Source: Mesaphorura yosii (Eukaryota > Arthropoda > Collembola > Poduromorpha > Tullbergiidae). From it: DNA of 64,000 nt. The notes beneath the pieces were generated by a model. The model was not told the origin of the DNA. It did no database searches and was given only the letters and a program-made list of their open reading frames with translations. Location: assembly GCA_009869945.1 (NCBI GenBank), contig WIXG01000164.1:103483-167482 (forward strand), written 5' to 3'. Shown piece by piece: positions 37,819-49,793 of the stretch (position 1 is the stretch's first letter; the number at the start of each line of letters is the position of its first letter). Made by a program: the position numbers and the translations under genes.

Positions 37819-39639
37819 GCTTTCATCAGCCGGATCGTAAATATCACTCGATTTACTCGCATTAAATGCAGCCTGACTTCATTACTGCTTGTAGGACTTC
37901 GCCTGTACCGGTTCCTTCGTTGTTGTTGCTGCTGCATAAAAACTGGTTATTTGCTCGTCTCCGCTTTGCCTTGCTTTGCGTTACGAAACTTTATCGACTC
38001 ACTTAAGTCGAGGGTTACAAGCGTATCAGCATCGATTCACGAATTACGAGCAAGTCTCAAGTACAAGTACAAGAATTTTATCTTTCAACATAAAATTACA
38101 CGTCTTTAAGCCGGCCATTAAAAGCAAATCAGACCTGATGGCCGGTGAAAAGGCGAAATTGTGCGTACACGCACTTGAAATCTACAAATCTGCAGTGTAA
38201 CGCACCGAAGCAAGAATTATGTAAGAGATCGTTTTGATGGACGCTGAAAGCAGTAATTTTAAAACACCTTTGCAGCTCTGAACTTGTGATTACGGCGAGC
38301 CACTTAAATATTGCACTTGCCTGCTCGTAATTGGGCCGCGCGGGAGAGGCCGAAGGCATTTCATGATTTTATGACTTCCTTATCTTTTGGCACGCAGCAG
38401 TAAAATTCCACGGCAAATGCTGGCCGATTCGAGTGAGATGAGTCGAGTCGATGAAACACAAGACAAGATTGCGACTTAAACCGCGTGTTTAACAAATTGT
38501 GTGTCTTGTCTCCGATGCGCGTAAATCAACTTTGCAGCTTTACGTGAAATGAAACTCGATACACATCTCAACATCTCATCTTCATCATCCAGTCGATTTG
38601 TCGATTGCTCGATTTCTCGTCTCGTTTTGTCTGCTCTGCGAACTCCTGGTTAATGAGACTTCAAAAAATCAATTAGCGATTTGGGAAAAACAAACAAGAA
38701 CCAGTTTTCGAGATTTCGCATCGGTGCTCGCATTTCGCGTTCAACGTCTGTCGGACAATGAAATAACAAATTAGCGAGATCCAAGCAATTGATTTCATCC
38801 ATTTCAAAGCGTAGCCAGCAAACTAAGTTCTCGGATTCTCCACTTTATTTACACAGCACACAGCAACTGGCGCTTGAGACCACTAATTTGAAGGACTGGC
38901 CATCATGTTGGCAGCACAGTCGCGTCGAGCCGACATGTGCATGTGCATCGCAAACGAAGCGTAAAGTACACATTTACAAAAGAGGATGCACTTCGGTCGG
39001 AATTGATGCGGCTCGGCGCGTCGGCCCGGCCGATGAATTGAATTCTACACGCCACCGCTACGGCTACGCTTTATGGGTCGGTCGTCCGTCTCACTTTACG
39101 CATTGAGAGGTATTTGGGTGAAGAATTGAAAAAGATGCGCAGAAGCAAGCAAGACGCGAGTTGATTAAAATATTTCCGTACGCTCGCTGCTCGCGAGTCG
39201 CGAGTAGCTGGCTGGCATGCACTTGTGAACAAAAATAATTACCATCAGCATTGTGCCGAATGTAAGCCACGCAGCCACGCCACGCCAAATCACAAGCGAG
39301 TACTGTACTTTTCATTATTTAGGCGCAGAATCATTGAATCTCGAGATCCATTGTTGTTGCCGGTTGCCGGTGCTCTCATCGTACAAGAATCGCTGTAACG
39401 TCTTCATTATCACCAGACTAGCCTTCTTTTTCTGAATTTGTGTGTTTTAGCACCCAAAGCTCAAATTCAGCCAGCCCAATTTTGTGCCCGAGCCATGCAA
39501 AGCGTTCAAATCGGGAATTCTTTTCATTGATACGAATGATTCATTAAATTTTGCACAAAAATGTATGAGCATTGAGTAATTGTCTTTGCATTGAGTTAAT
39601 TATTAATTTATTCGTTTTTTATTTCAGGAGCTCCTAAAC

Positions 39640-42600
39640 ATGTTAATTCTCGGACTGGTTCTCCTTTTCGGCGCCCCACAAATGCATGTGGAAGCGCTGA
39701 ATATCGCAAATGGTGCCTCCGCCTCCTCCTCACTCTTCAGAGCAGCGTTGACGAGTACAAGCACGAGTACGACGGAAGTTCCGTCAGCTGTGACTCCATC
39801 AACGCCTGTGCCGACTACAACGACGACGGCCATTCCCTTCACCGTCAGTCCTACGCCATTCTCGCCGGCAGCCGCCTTAGGCACAGTCGATGCCCGGTCA
39901 GGAAAGCGAATCCAGCTCGCCAACACGCCCTTCATCCGCCTGAATCGCATGAACACCGGAAGCCGGACGAACAGTCGATTTCTGCGCACGTTCCCACCGC
40001 TAGAGTACCTGGAATTCGCACGTAGAGAATCTCTCGCAAAACACGGCCTCCATCGGCCCGCTTCTGCGCCCGTGTCGATGCACGACCAGATGACGATGAT
40101 ACACGGACAAGGCTTTGGTGAAGGAACGAGCGGCAGCGAGGAAGACTTCCGGTTCGAAGACGACAGCAGCGGACACGACCACGACGGCCTCCTTAGCAAT
40201 CAGCTTGGAAATTCGCCCATCTTTTACATTAAACTCCCACCGGCACCGTACGTCCTTGTCCCGGGTCTCGGATACGTCTCGCCACATCCGTACCAGAACG
40301 GCAACAATCTTCTGCCTGGAGCCGGATCCGGTCCGTCCGCCGGTTCACAACATCCAAGTAAGTCAACGTATCAAATACCAAGCATTTGTGATAATGACAC
40401 CGCACAGCCACAACCATTAACCCACTTTAGAAAATGAAACGCGAAATTATTTCATCCTTGTTCTTGGTTCTGGTGTTCTTCGTACGGGATTTATTTTTCA
40501 CACGTTCAAATCCAAACCAAGACAACAATAACAATTGCATGCGCAATTAGAATTACAATTACTGAATCTCACATTGGCTCGATCCTCGAATACTTGTTCT
40601 TGTTCTTGCGCATCTCGATCCAACATCTTCACACTTGCCAGTTGGCAGGCGATGGCGATGGCAGCTTGGCAGGCTGCAGCTGCGATCTTAATTTTTCATT
40701 CCGCGCGTTCACACCACTGCTCTGCCAGCTCTGTGCACTGCTGCAGTGATACAAATTACACCACCACCGCAGCGCGGCGATGGCGATCAAAATCATTGTT
40801 TTATACGCGTACGCTGTGAAAAGAAAGATAATCATCGTAAACTAGTTTTGATGATAATGACGATGATGATAATTGATCGTAACACCGACACCAACATCAA
40901 CTTCGATTCGAGCGAGCTGAATCCGTTTCAGCGATAATTAAAGTGCATCGAGCCGGACCGACCGGCCGGCAGACGAGCTGACTTTGGCCGACCGTGTGAC
41001 AATTGCAAGTCCCGCGAGTACTGGCACATTATGAATTATGGCTTGAATTCGTGTCTTTCTTGCGCCTGTCCGGCTGTCCATCCGAGCTGCGAGCTCGAGT
41101 TGAGAGAAAAAAGATGAAGACGATAAGTGCAGGCTGCAGAAACACAATTAATAAGTATTACAATGGAAGATGACACTATTACCACCGTGATTTATGAGCC
41201 ACTTGTACGAGTACGAATTGAGCAGGGCGATAAATTAATTCCACACAATATCAATGTCAATCTGCAACAACAACAATAAATCTGTCCCGTGTCCTGTCTG
41301 CGAGTGTCTGAGCCTTGGCCGTGCTTGCCAGTTCCCGTCGAATTCTTCCTGCAACAAGGCAATTTATCTTGCACGTTTCCCATTCTTGGCTTTGACTCGG
41401 TTTGCTTGGCTCTCGCAGCAGCAGCTCGGAACACTGATACTGAAATATGATATGCGAATTTACTCAATTTACGGGTTACGACGCAAAACTGCCGTTAAAG
41501 ATCGCAGATCGTACATTTCCTTTTGCTGTCCGCAATAAACATCAACGCCAGCATCGGCGGTGGCAGCGATGAAGATTAAGATTGGATCGAGCAATCAGCG
41601 CGTACGATCAAGGAAGGATTTTAATAGATTAATTAGTCGAATTAGGAAGCATACGCACAATTACGCAACTAATGGGGTAATTAATTAGCTGCAGCTCATA
41701 GCGCATCTTATGTTAGAAAATCTATTAATCTGATCTTGCAATAGTCTTATTTTACTTGACCATACAGTTTTGACCAACTCTTGAAGTCGCGAAGAACCGT
41801 AATCCGCATTCCAAGGCGGCTGCGGCCATGACCATAGGAAATTGAACCCGTAATTACTAGTTACGTATTCGGACCGATTGCGATCGTGATGGAATAATTT
41901 CGGCATTGAAATGAGTACAGACACAAACAGAACTCGAATCTCGACAGCTATCAATTCAAAATGTGAGCGAATTCTTCTGAATTTCTCTCAAATGTGATTC
42001 CAGTGTGATTGACGAGTATTTGAATGATTTTATCGTGAGATTCAAACTTGAGCGTGGACGCTGATTAAAAATGATGCGAAATATGCTGAGATTTTATTTC
42101 ACATCGGCAAGAATCGGGATTGAGTGGCTGATGTAGTCCGAATGAATGACAGGGTCCGTTTTCCCGCACACAGACTCGGAATACAGATGAAAGGAATGCA
42201 AATACAAGATTTTGAATGAATTTTCATCTCCATTATGCTATTATGCAGGATAGTTAACATTCCCATTAAATCGTTTTATTGCCCGGTCGGCCAGGAACAG
42301 CCAAAACGCTGTTCATGTCTCCAAGCGTACAGTATATAGTGTTATCTTATCAATTAAACTGAGAACTATAAAACAAAATGCAGAGTGCAGAAGAGACAGG
42401 CTGCTTGGCTTGACTTGTTAATGGGTGTTATCTCACAAATGAACTTCCACTTGCTGGCCCAGCTTTGGTTTACGAGTTACGAGTTACATAATTTTATGGC
42501 CATTGCATAATCATATTCGTAAACATAAAACAGGAACCTAAACTTAAGTGCAGGCTTCCGGTAATGCAACACAAGTGCGAAAGACTACACGAATCTGAAA

Positions 42601-43083
42601 GGGTTACTTGGAATCTTTAACCTTGCCATTTATCTCCATTTGCATCTTCGCATTCGCATTTTCAGCAGTTGTGGGTGGACAAGATTTTAATATGTCTGTT
42701 TGCTCTGTCTGTCTTTCACAGTGATGATGAGCCCACTCGGAGCTTTCGACTTTGGTTCTTCACATGACGGCCCTTCCTCGCTCTCGTCGTCATCTTCGTC
42801 CTCATCGGCAAACAATGTCATTTCGCTACCGCTGAAATTTGTGTCCAACGCTCGACCAGCTATTATTGTGGGTGCCAAGCCGGGAGTCGACAACGGGATA
42901 CACGGAGATGACAAGGACGGCGGTGGCAAGCACACGACGCTGCTGTCTGGTGGTAAATACTCATTCAACGGCAGACCAAACGGTGTCTTCATCGTTCGAT
43001 CCCCGGCCATGTCGAGAACTCTGAATCGGAGACAACGGCAAAGGCAGCCACAGACGCAGTCGCAAAGGCGGCACGTAGGCTAG
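39640..43083 (+). CDS. Secreted Ser/Thr-rich protein of unknown function
   Basis: Two coding exons, 39640-40357 and 42722-43083, join in phase to give 359 residues. The ATG lies 11 nt after a TTTTTTATTTCAG acceptor, so a 5' noncoding exon exists upstream. Order: signal peptide (MLILGLVLLFGAPQ), a Ser/Thr/Pro stretch with repeated TSTST and TTTTT likely to be O-glycosylated, an Arg-rich segment, an acidic Glu/Asp/His stretch, a motif PIFYIKLPPAPYVLVPGLGY, then in exon 2 a Ser homopolymer (S x8), LPLKFVSNARPAIIVG, GGKYSFNGRPNGVF and a basic Gln/Arg tail. The LPPAPY and LPLKFVSN blocks look like conserved motifs within low-complexity sequence; I think similar paired motifs occur in uncharacterised arthropod secreted proteins but cannot name a family. 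AATAAA lies at 43249-43254. Confidence 0.75.
40358..42721 (+). other. Intron of the secreted Ser/Thr-rich gene
   Basis: 2364 nt from a GTAAGT donor to a TCTTTCACAG acceptor. No nested gene recognised. Confidence 0.65.
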
Positions 43084-43248
43084 GCTAGAGCTAATTAGCT
43101 ATATGCTATAAGTGAATTATTTGAGATTAGCATTGACAATTAGCACTATTTTTATCACATGATGTTGATGCCGGTTATTGTGTTGTTTGTTTTCTTCGCA
43201 CTTAAACTATTTTGATTTAACTGTACTGATACTTTGTTACGTGTTAAT

Positions 43249-43254
43249 AATAAA
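43249..43254 (+). terminator. Polyadenylation signal of the secreted protein gene
   Basis: AATAAA, 166 nt downstream of the stop codon at 43083. Confidence 0.55.
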
Positions 43255-43760
43255 CTAATAACTCAACTCGCCTGTTATCTTTCCAAGGAACCCCAAGCAA
43301 GCGTGTAACCTTCTAGCGTGCTAGCATCTCAACCATAAATGTCCGATGTCAGTAGCGAAAACACGTGAAACTGGGTCAACAATGGAATGATAGCGCGTTA
43401 ACACCATGATCTTCTTGGCATTCAGTTCACTAAATCACAGATTTCTGGGATAATCAATTTATGGTCCAGCTTTATATTCATATTATTTTCGTATACACGG
43501 GACATGCCCTCAAGTGATAATTTATTCTTGGAACGCTTCCATGTGCGCCTTACCATGTGCAGTAGTGCAGCATGCTCACGTGTATGAAGATTTTAAGGAC
43601 TGGTGGCATCGTACGGCTGGTGGAAGGCCGATGTGTGTGCCACCGCCAAGAATTGTATTCAGAAGTGAACAACTGACAAGAGCAATACAGAAAGTCAAAG
43701 AACACTAAAGCGAGGAATCGAAAGTGGACAAAGAAGACGGAGAGACAGCATACCTTTAAG
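43255..43760. other. Convergent 3' spacer
   Basis: Between the secreted-protein gene and the carboxylesterase; no gene recognised. Confidence 0.4.
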
Positions 43761-45809
43761 TTAAATCTTTAACTCGTTCCAGAATTTTATATCTTTTTCA
43801 TGCGGAAATGTAATATATTTTGGTGTGGTATTAATTTCTAAGCACTTGAGAGGCTTCTCTTTCGGGTTCAATGGCGTTAGCTTCACATTCTTAAAAGATG
43901 CCATTTTCCTGGAATAACAATCAAATCACCCATTCAGACATGGAAATTGAACTTGGCTTGATTGGTAGTGGCGGTGGTTTAACTGGATTGGTGACTTACT
44001 CGTCCTTTGCGAACTGAACCCACGTTTTGACCAGTTCCTTCGAGAATTCCACTTGGTCAGACGCGAGAGTCATTCCTGTGTTGAAGAGATAACGCAGATC
44101 GTCTCCGTGCCCGGCACCGGTGTAATGCTTCTTGAATCCCAGAAGGCTAGATGCCCAATGCTTGAATGCCAGGACAAGGAACTCCAACGCAAGTGGATAC
44201 TTTCCAGTTAGGCCCATGAAGAAGTCCTCAACGCTGGCGTCGCCGACATGGCTAAAGTAGTACGTGTACGTTGGGCTGTGTTTCGCGTGCGCAAACGCGG
44301 TATTGTAAAACGGATTGAACCACGTTGGATGCGAAAACAATTTGCTGTACTGCTTTCGGGATTTCACGTCATCGCAGATGTCGCCATCAACCCCAAAGTA
44401 GTGGGACTTTATCGATTCAACCACCTGCTTGGAATTACTTGCATTCACATTGAAGGAGAGCAAATCCAAGAGTTTGAAGTTCCAATATTCCGAGTCGCAC
44501 AGGCGCGATTTGGCTGTAGGAACTCGTTTAACAACTGTAGACAAGAGGATCAAAGATAATCATATGAGAAAGTACTAGATTTCAATGCATAAACTCACTG
44601 TTCCAAAGAATCAGTCCCTCCTCCGAGGTTACACCATTCAACCATGGAATTCCAACTCCATCTTTACCCGAGTCGATGATCTTCTGCGGATGCTTCGCCA
44701 AAAATGCGTACTCGTCATCGACTGCTTCCACAGTCGGTAAATACGTCGTTGCTTGGTCCTTCAATGGATTCTTCAAATCATCGTGCATTTTAACAATTTC
44801 AGTCGCTGGAAGTTTCTTCAGGCATTTGATCATATCGTGAGTGTTCTCCGTCGGACAGTTCACCTGCCACGCGAGTCTCCGCGCCCTGACCTCCGGTTTC
44901 TGTTGCATCGCCCATGAGGATGTGGCCACCCCACTTTGAGAGATGGCTTTCTGAAACAGACCTTTGGACATTGGCGACAGCATGTGCAAGTGAACTGACG
45001 CACCACCAGCGCTCTCGCCAAATATTGTCACTTTCGACGGGTTCCCACCAAAGGCGGCGATATTTTCCTGCACCCATTTCAAAGCCATTGACTGGTCCTT
45101 CAGTCCCATGTTTCCACGCACAACTCCATCGCCCGTGTCCAGAAACCCTGAAAAATATAAGCAGCATGAACTGTCTTTTGTTATATATCCGCTATGCTAG
45201 GAGCGTTAAGAGAAATGGTGTACCAAAAGAATTTAATCTGTACTGTATAGTGACTAGCAAAACATCTTCATCCATGAAATACTGGGGTTGATACAGTTCT
45301 GTGAAACCTTCAGCAAAGTGTCCTCCGTGAATCCAAACCATGACATGGAGGGGCTTGTCATCATTCTTGGGCTGACAGAAAAATCATCGTCAGTCAAGCA
45401 GATCAACACATGCCATGGCCATGGCTTTACACGGCGTATCTTTGGATTTTTATTGTCAACTCACTGCCACGGGTGCAAACACATTCAAGAACAGACAGTC
45501 TTCATCTCCGGTAATCGGGCCAAAGTACGGTGGATTTTGTAGACATCTGTTGCCGTATCTGCTGGCATCTCGAACAGCACTCCAGGAGGCTGGCGGTTCC
45601 GGGAACTCGTACCTCAACTCACCCACTGGCGGCCTTGCGTACGGAATACCCAAATACTCGTAGTATTCTCCCCCGTTGCGTGACTTCGCAATGATTCCCT
45701 GCACTTCGCCATATTTTGTGCGTACAATCGGAGCCGGTATATTGTTGTCGTACAAATATTCGTACGCGATATAGGCGATGAGAATGGATACAATTGGCTT
45801 GAAAACCAT
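43761..45809 (-). CDS. Carboxylesterase (alpha/beta hydrolase, carboxyl/cholinesterase family)
   Basis: Ester hydrolase, probably secreted or membrane-anchored, of the family used in detoxification and lipid or hormone metabolism; 574 residues. Exons in transcript order: 45809-45465, 45371-45224, 45147-44599, 44534-44000, 43908-43761, all in phase. Visible: hydrophobic N-terminus (IVSILIAYIAYEYL), YLGIPYARPPVGELR, EDCLFLNVFAP, oxyanion hole HGGHFAEG, nucleophile elbow GESAGGASVH, acidic residue in GVTSEEGL, catalytic His in GAGHGDDLRYLF, and the usual C-terminal WNEL. The triad is complete, so it should be active. An ATG 30 nt upstream (45839) would add ten polar residues; I prefer 45809 because it places the hydrophobic segment at the N-terminus. 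Not an acetylcholinesterase by any motif I can see. Confidence 0.95.
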
Positions 45810-46132
45810 CGTCCTTTGTCCTTTGTCACAATCACGCACAGGGAGTGAATGTCACTGTCGATGCTTCAAATGCGACTGGATGGACAGGCTACTTGATTAA
45901 ATCATTTCATTTAGCTCGCTATTTATGTGAGTGAGGATTTTAGTTATGCAACCACACACAACAGGCGAGTTATCTTCTTCACGTGTAGGGTTACGTAACT
46001 TCATTATGGGCTTAATTGCTCCTTGTTCAAGTCAAATGTTTAAAGTCCAAAGGTCAAATTTTTCAAGAGTTTTAGTCAGGTGATTCATAATATAAAAATA
46101 ACTTTAGAATACACATAACAATATTATTGCTT
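45810..46132. other. Spacer upstream of the carboxylesterase
   Basis: Contains a TATA-like CATAAATA on the minus strand near 45920, ~110 nt before the esterase ATG. Also includes the 3' UTR of RRP7A. Nothing else seen. Confidence 0.35.
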
Positions 46133-47368
46133 CTAAGAAACAAAAGGTTTGAACTTTCGTTGTTGCTTCATTTGAGAAACCCTTTGCTTATCTTCCTCAA
46201 ATTTCCGTTTCAGGTCGGCCATTTCTAAAATTGAGAATTGAGTTTATGATTAGTGAAAACTTTTTATTTGTCATCGCATAGTGGGCGGGGCGGATACTTA
46301 CGTTTCATTTTGGTCTCCTTAATTTGTCCAGCAGTAAAGTTCAATACTTTTTTCTCGGATTTACGCTTCTTCTGTTTCAGCTTCTCCTCTGTTTGTTCAG
46401 TTCGACGCGTGCCAGCCTTTCGACCACTAGTAATAGAAATAATAGCCAAATCTTAACCACCTGTCAGGGATCTAATGGAATTGCAAAACTTAAGAAACTT
46501 ACAATCGTTTAATTGTGACCCAGCCTTCATCATCGGGCTCGGCTTCCCCATTCTCCGCTCTCTTTCTCCTTAACTCCTGCTTGTCGAAATTCTCCATAAA
46601 CTTCTTCACTTCTGCTTCCAACACAGAACTCTCTACGATTTTTGAGTTATAATCATGGATCCACTTTCGAAGTCCAGTTCGTATTTGCGTTCGGTTTCCC
46701 AGAATCAACGGATCTTTGCTTCTCAGCACATCAAGTACCGATTTCTGAGTCTGGAATACAATGTATGCCACTTTGTACCCATAAACCTGATTTTTGTGCT
46801 CTGGGAACAAGGGATCGTCTGGTTCAGGGATGGCCGACGTCGGATTTTGGTGGACGAATACATTCACAATTTTCCCAAAGTCGGAGAAGAGATCTTGCAG
46901 GTTTTCCTGGAATGACAGGCATAAGACGTTAACACAGGACCCTAAACGTCCAACAATACTGACATAACTTCCAAGTTAGAGCTTACTTGTGTGATAAATG
47001 ACGGAATGTTAATGATAAGCAATGTTTTGCCAGATGGCTTCTTCGGATGAAGCTCTTCCTGAATATTTTGGTGTACTTTGGCAAAGAAATGGTGAATCAC
47101 AGAGCTTTCTTCTTTAACCTTCCATTCTAACACTGCAAGATCAATACAGAAATAATTATTTTACAATTTTTCTTTTTCTAAGTATTGTTAATTGTTCATT
47201 TAAGCTTTTTCACTAACCTTTAAATCCACTCACATCAAACTTTGGGAATTTTGAACTCGAGCTGGAGCTGATGCTGCCGATATTTACAGATTGACTCGCC
47301 ACTGTCACTGATTCTTTTGTGCCTCTACCACCAGCATTCGTGTTACTCTTCTTCTTCGCTTTGGCCAT
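46133..47368 (-). CDS. RRP7A: Ribosomal RNA-processing protein 7 homolog A
   Basis: Nucleolar factor for small-subunit (18S) rRNA maturation. Exons in transcript order: 47368-47218, 47132-46987, 46906-46503, 46426-46302, 46224-46133; 305 residues, near the usual ~280. Order: basic Ser-rich N-terminus (MAKAKKKSN), an RRM-like fold (KTLLIINIPSFIT then LQDLFSDFGKIVNVFV and GYKVAYIVFQ), a helical region, DDEGWVTIKR, then the characteristic basic C-terminal helix (MADLKRKFEEDKQRVSQMK) followed by RKFKPF. The C-terminal block is diagnostic of RRP7. It faces away from NARS2, with about 330 nt between start codons, so they may share a bidirectional promoter (inference). Confidence 0.93.
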
Positions 47369-47697
47369 GTGTACTGGCGTCGTAACTGGTTAATTAATTT
47401 TAATTTTAACGATGATGTCTGAATTTGCGTTGTAAAGAAATCACGAAAAAATTAGCGACCAAATCAATCAACAACACGTGTGAGCAATATTCCGTTTTGA
47501 TTTACCTCAAATAAATATGTAACACCGCATCCTTTCTCTCGTATTCTCAATTCAAACCCGAAAACGCGAAATACCGAAAGTGTCGACGGCAACAGTCGTG
47601 CAAAATCAAAAAATTTAAGCAATTCAATATTCGAAGGCCCAGAATCGCTGATAAAAGATCAAGTCAAGCGAGTCAACTCCTCCTTTCTGAGGGCGTG
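47369..47697. promoter_or_regulatory. Possible bidirectional promoter of RRP7A and NARS2
   Basis: 329 nt separate the two divergent ATG codons of two housekeeping genes. No TATA box is evident in either direction. Arrangement is seen; shared use is inferred. Confidence 0.4.
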
Positions 47698-49744
47698 ATG
47701 AAGTTGTTAGCAATACCCAGACAATTACTTGCCAGCATATGCAAGAGTTACTCCAAGAAACTAGTCATACATCGGTCTAGTGCTGCGCTTGTCAGAAATC
47801 CGTGCACGTGTACGCGCTTTGTTATCAGAAACCAATACCACACGACTTCACGCTGGTCTTCGTCATCTAGTCAAGGGGTTCGGGAGGACGAGGCAGGGCT
47901 ATCCGATCCATTGGAGGAGCCACGCGATGAGCAATCTTTAAGCACGTCCCATCAGCCAACTGAAACTACCGGCTTGGATCTCAATTTGAAACCAATCAGC
48001 TGTAAGAAACTGCTCGAAACGGGGCAGGTTGGGCAGGTAGTTCGGGTTCAGGTAATCAGAGACAATTGCTCTTTCTGACAAGGGCTTCAGCTACTGATTC
48101 TGGTTCTCGTACAACAATTTTTAGGGATGGGTCCGTGCCCTTCGGAAGTTCAAGGCCCACCACTTCTTTGATTTGAATGATGGGTCGACATTTCACCGAG
48201 TCCCGATTGTCCTCGATACCAAATTCAGGCCCAAAAAGCTAACACTCTTATCATCGGTTGATGTTATTGGGGAACTGGTGCAGAACCCCAAGAAGCCGCA
48301 CATTTTGGAAATTCGTCCAACACAAGCGGTAGAGGTGCTTGGAATTTGCGATCAACAAAAATATCCGATACCTGGTCGCTGGGAAGCGAAGTACGAGGCA
48401 GAGCACATCCGACAATATTATCATTTGCGATTTAAGACAAACAAGTAAGTTATCTGCTTAAGGAAATTCCTTTCGTCCCATCTTAGAATAGAATGTCAAA
48501 TTGAAAGCTTTGATTGTAATAATTCAAAGGTTCGCCTCCTTGCTGCGACTTCGTAATCAGACCATCAGAGCAATCCAAGACTACTTTCATGAAAATGAGT
48601 ATGTTCAGATTCACACGCCAATTATCACTGCAAATGATTGCGAAGGTGCTGGCGAAACATTTACCGTGAAACCTGCCAGCAATAAACTCATCAAGGAAAT
48701 GACACAAACGGAAGCAAGGCAAGGCGTGAATCCAGAGTTGGCGTTTTTCGATGAGCAAGTATACTTAAGTGTTTCTGGTCAGCTACACCTGGAGGCAGTT
48801 ACTGGGTAGGATAAACTTCGGTGTGCGTAGAGATTTTTATTTGAGTAACTATTAATTTTCATATTTTAGAGGGCTGGAGAAAGTATGGACATTCTCTCCC
48901 GTCTTCCGCGCAGAAAACAACATTTCTACTCGCCATCTGAATGAATTTTACATGCTTGAAGCCGAAATTGGGTTCTTGTACCAAATTGAGCAGTTACTAG
49001 AAATTATTGAAGATTTTGTCAAATTTTGCATTCGCCGAATTGTGTTCGATAGTTCTGCTGAATTTAATTACTATATCGAAGATAACGCTGAACAAAAGGT
49101 AAATCTACAAGGAAACCTTATCTTTTATCAAAGTTGAGAAGAAATGTATTCTATGAAGGTGCTGTTGGAATCGATTCTTAAGCGACCATTTGCTGTTATG
49201 ACTTTTGACGAGGCTCGGACGCTCTTGCAAACTAAGGCTAACTCCATCGTCCACGAGGGAAAAGGATTGAGTAGGGAGCAGGAGCTGCTTTTAGTTGAAT
49301 TGAATGACCAGACACCTGTTTTCGTAATTAATTGGCCCGCTGATATTAAACCGTTTTACATGAGACAATGCGCTGACCCTTCCAAGGTTAGCACTAGCTT
49401 TGGTTTTTTGTGATTGACCTGCTTGATCCGCTCGAATGCTTTAATAGATATATTACTTGCAGGTCTCAGCTGTGGATCTTCTCGTTCCTCGAATAGGCGA
49501 ACTGTGCGGAGGAAGCCTGCGCGAAAATAATCTAGAACTTTTGGAATCGAAACTAAATCAGATTGACGCATCTGGAAAGCTAAAAGACTCTTTGCAATGG
49601 TACTTGGACCTGCGGAGATTTGGATCAGTGCCCACTGGCGGCTTTGGTTTAGGATTTGATAGACTTTTACAATTTATGTTAGGGTTAAATAATATTAAGG
49701 ACGTAGTCCCATTTCCCAGATGGCCGCACAATTGTCCCATGTAA
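47698..49744 (+). CDS. NARS2: Mitochondrial asparaginyl-tRNA synthetase
   Basis: Charges mitochondrial tRNA-Asn with asparagine; class IIb synthetase. Exons 47698-48051, 48125-48444, 48530-48805, 48870-49098, 49159-49386, 49463-49744, all in phase, giving about 562 residues. The N-terminal ~60 residues are basic and Ser-rich, as expected for a mitochondrial presequence. An OB-fold anticodon-binding domain follows ([27 protein letters not shown]). Catalytic core: motif 1 region [20 protein letters not shown], motif 2 [20 protein letters not shown], motif 3 [16 protein letters not shown], ending [12 protein letters not shown]. Choice of Asn over Asp follows from the overall NARS2-like ending and the short, insert-free core. 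AATAAA lies 28 nt after the stop. A GTG three bases before the ATG is not a plausible start. Confidence 0.94.
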
Positions 49745-49752
49745 ATTGTCGC

Positions 49753-49758
49753 TTTATT
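49753..49758 (-). terminator. Minus-strand AATAAA after the small membrane ORF
   Basis: AATAAA on the minus strand, 36 nt past the stop at 49794. It overlaps the NARS2 3' UTR, so the two genes would terminate convergently within ~50 nt. Confidence 0.45.
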
Positions 49759-49771
49759 TTAATATTTGAGA

Positions 49772-49777
49772 AATAAA
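49772..49777 (+). terminator. Polyadenylation signal of NARS2
   Basis: AATAAA 28 nt downstream of the NARS2 stop codon. Confidence 0.65.
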
Positions 49778-49793
49778 ACGGATAGCTGATAAT

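Larger units (their letters stand above)
29675..39639. other. 10 kb region without a supported gene
   Basis: No ORF here has recognisable protein sequence or a splice chain. The sequence is rich in short recurring words such as GCGATTTGCGA and AATTGCGAATT and in small microsatellites: CTTT x5 at 34529-34548, CTTCTG-type at 35119-35137, TCATCT x3 at about 37800-37818, and AACAACAACAA near 31525. An AG acceptor at 39627-39628 shows that the gene at 39640 has at least one upstream noncoding exon, which probably lies in this region. The rest is presumably regulatory or neutral. Confidence 0.5.

Noticed and set aside
29675..39639. tRNA or snRNA genes in the gene-poor block
   Set aside because: I looked for A/B-box-like pairs and cloverleaf arms by eye and found none convincing; tRNAscan-SE or Infernal would be needed to exclude them.
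39624..40199. 191-codon minus-strand open frame
   Set aside because: Antisense shadow of the Ser/Thr/Pro-rich exon; composition mirrors the sense codons.
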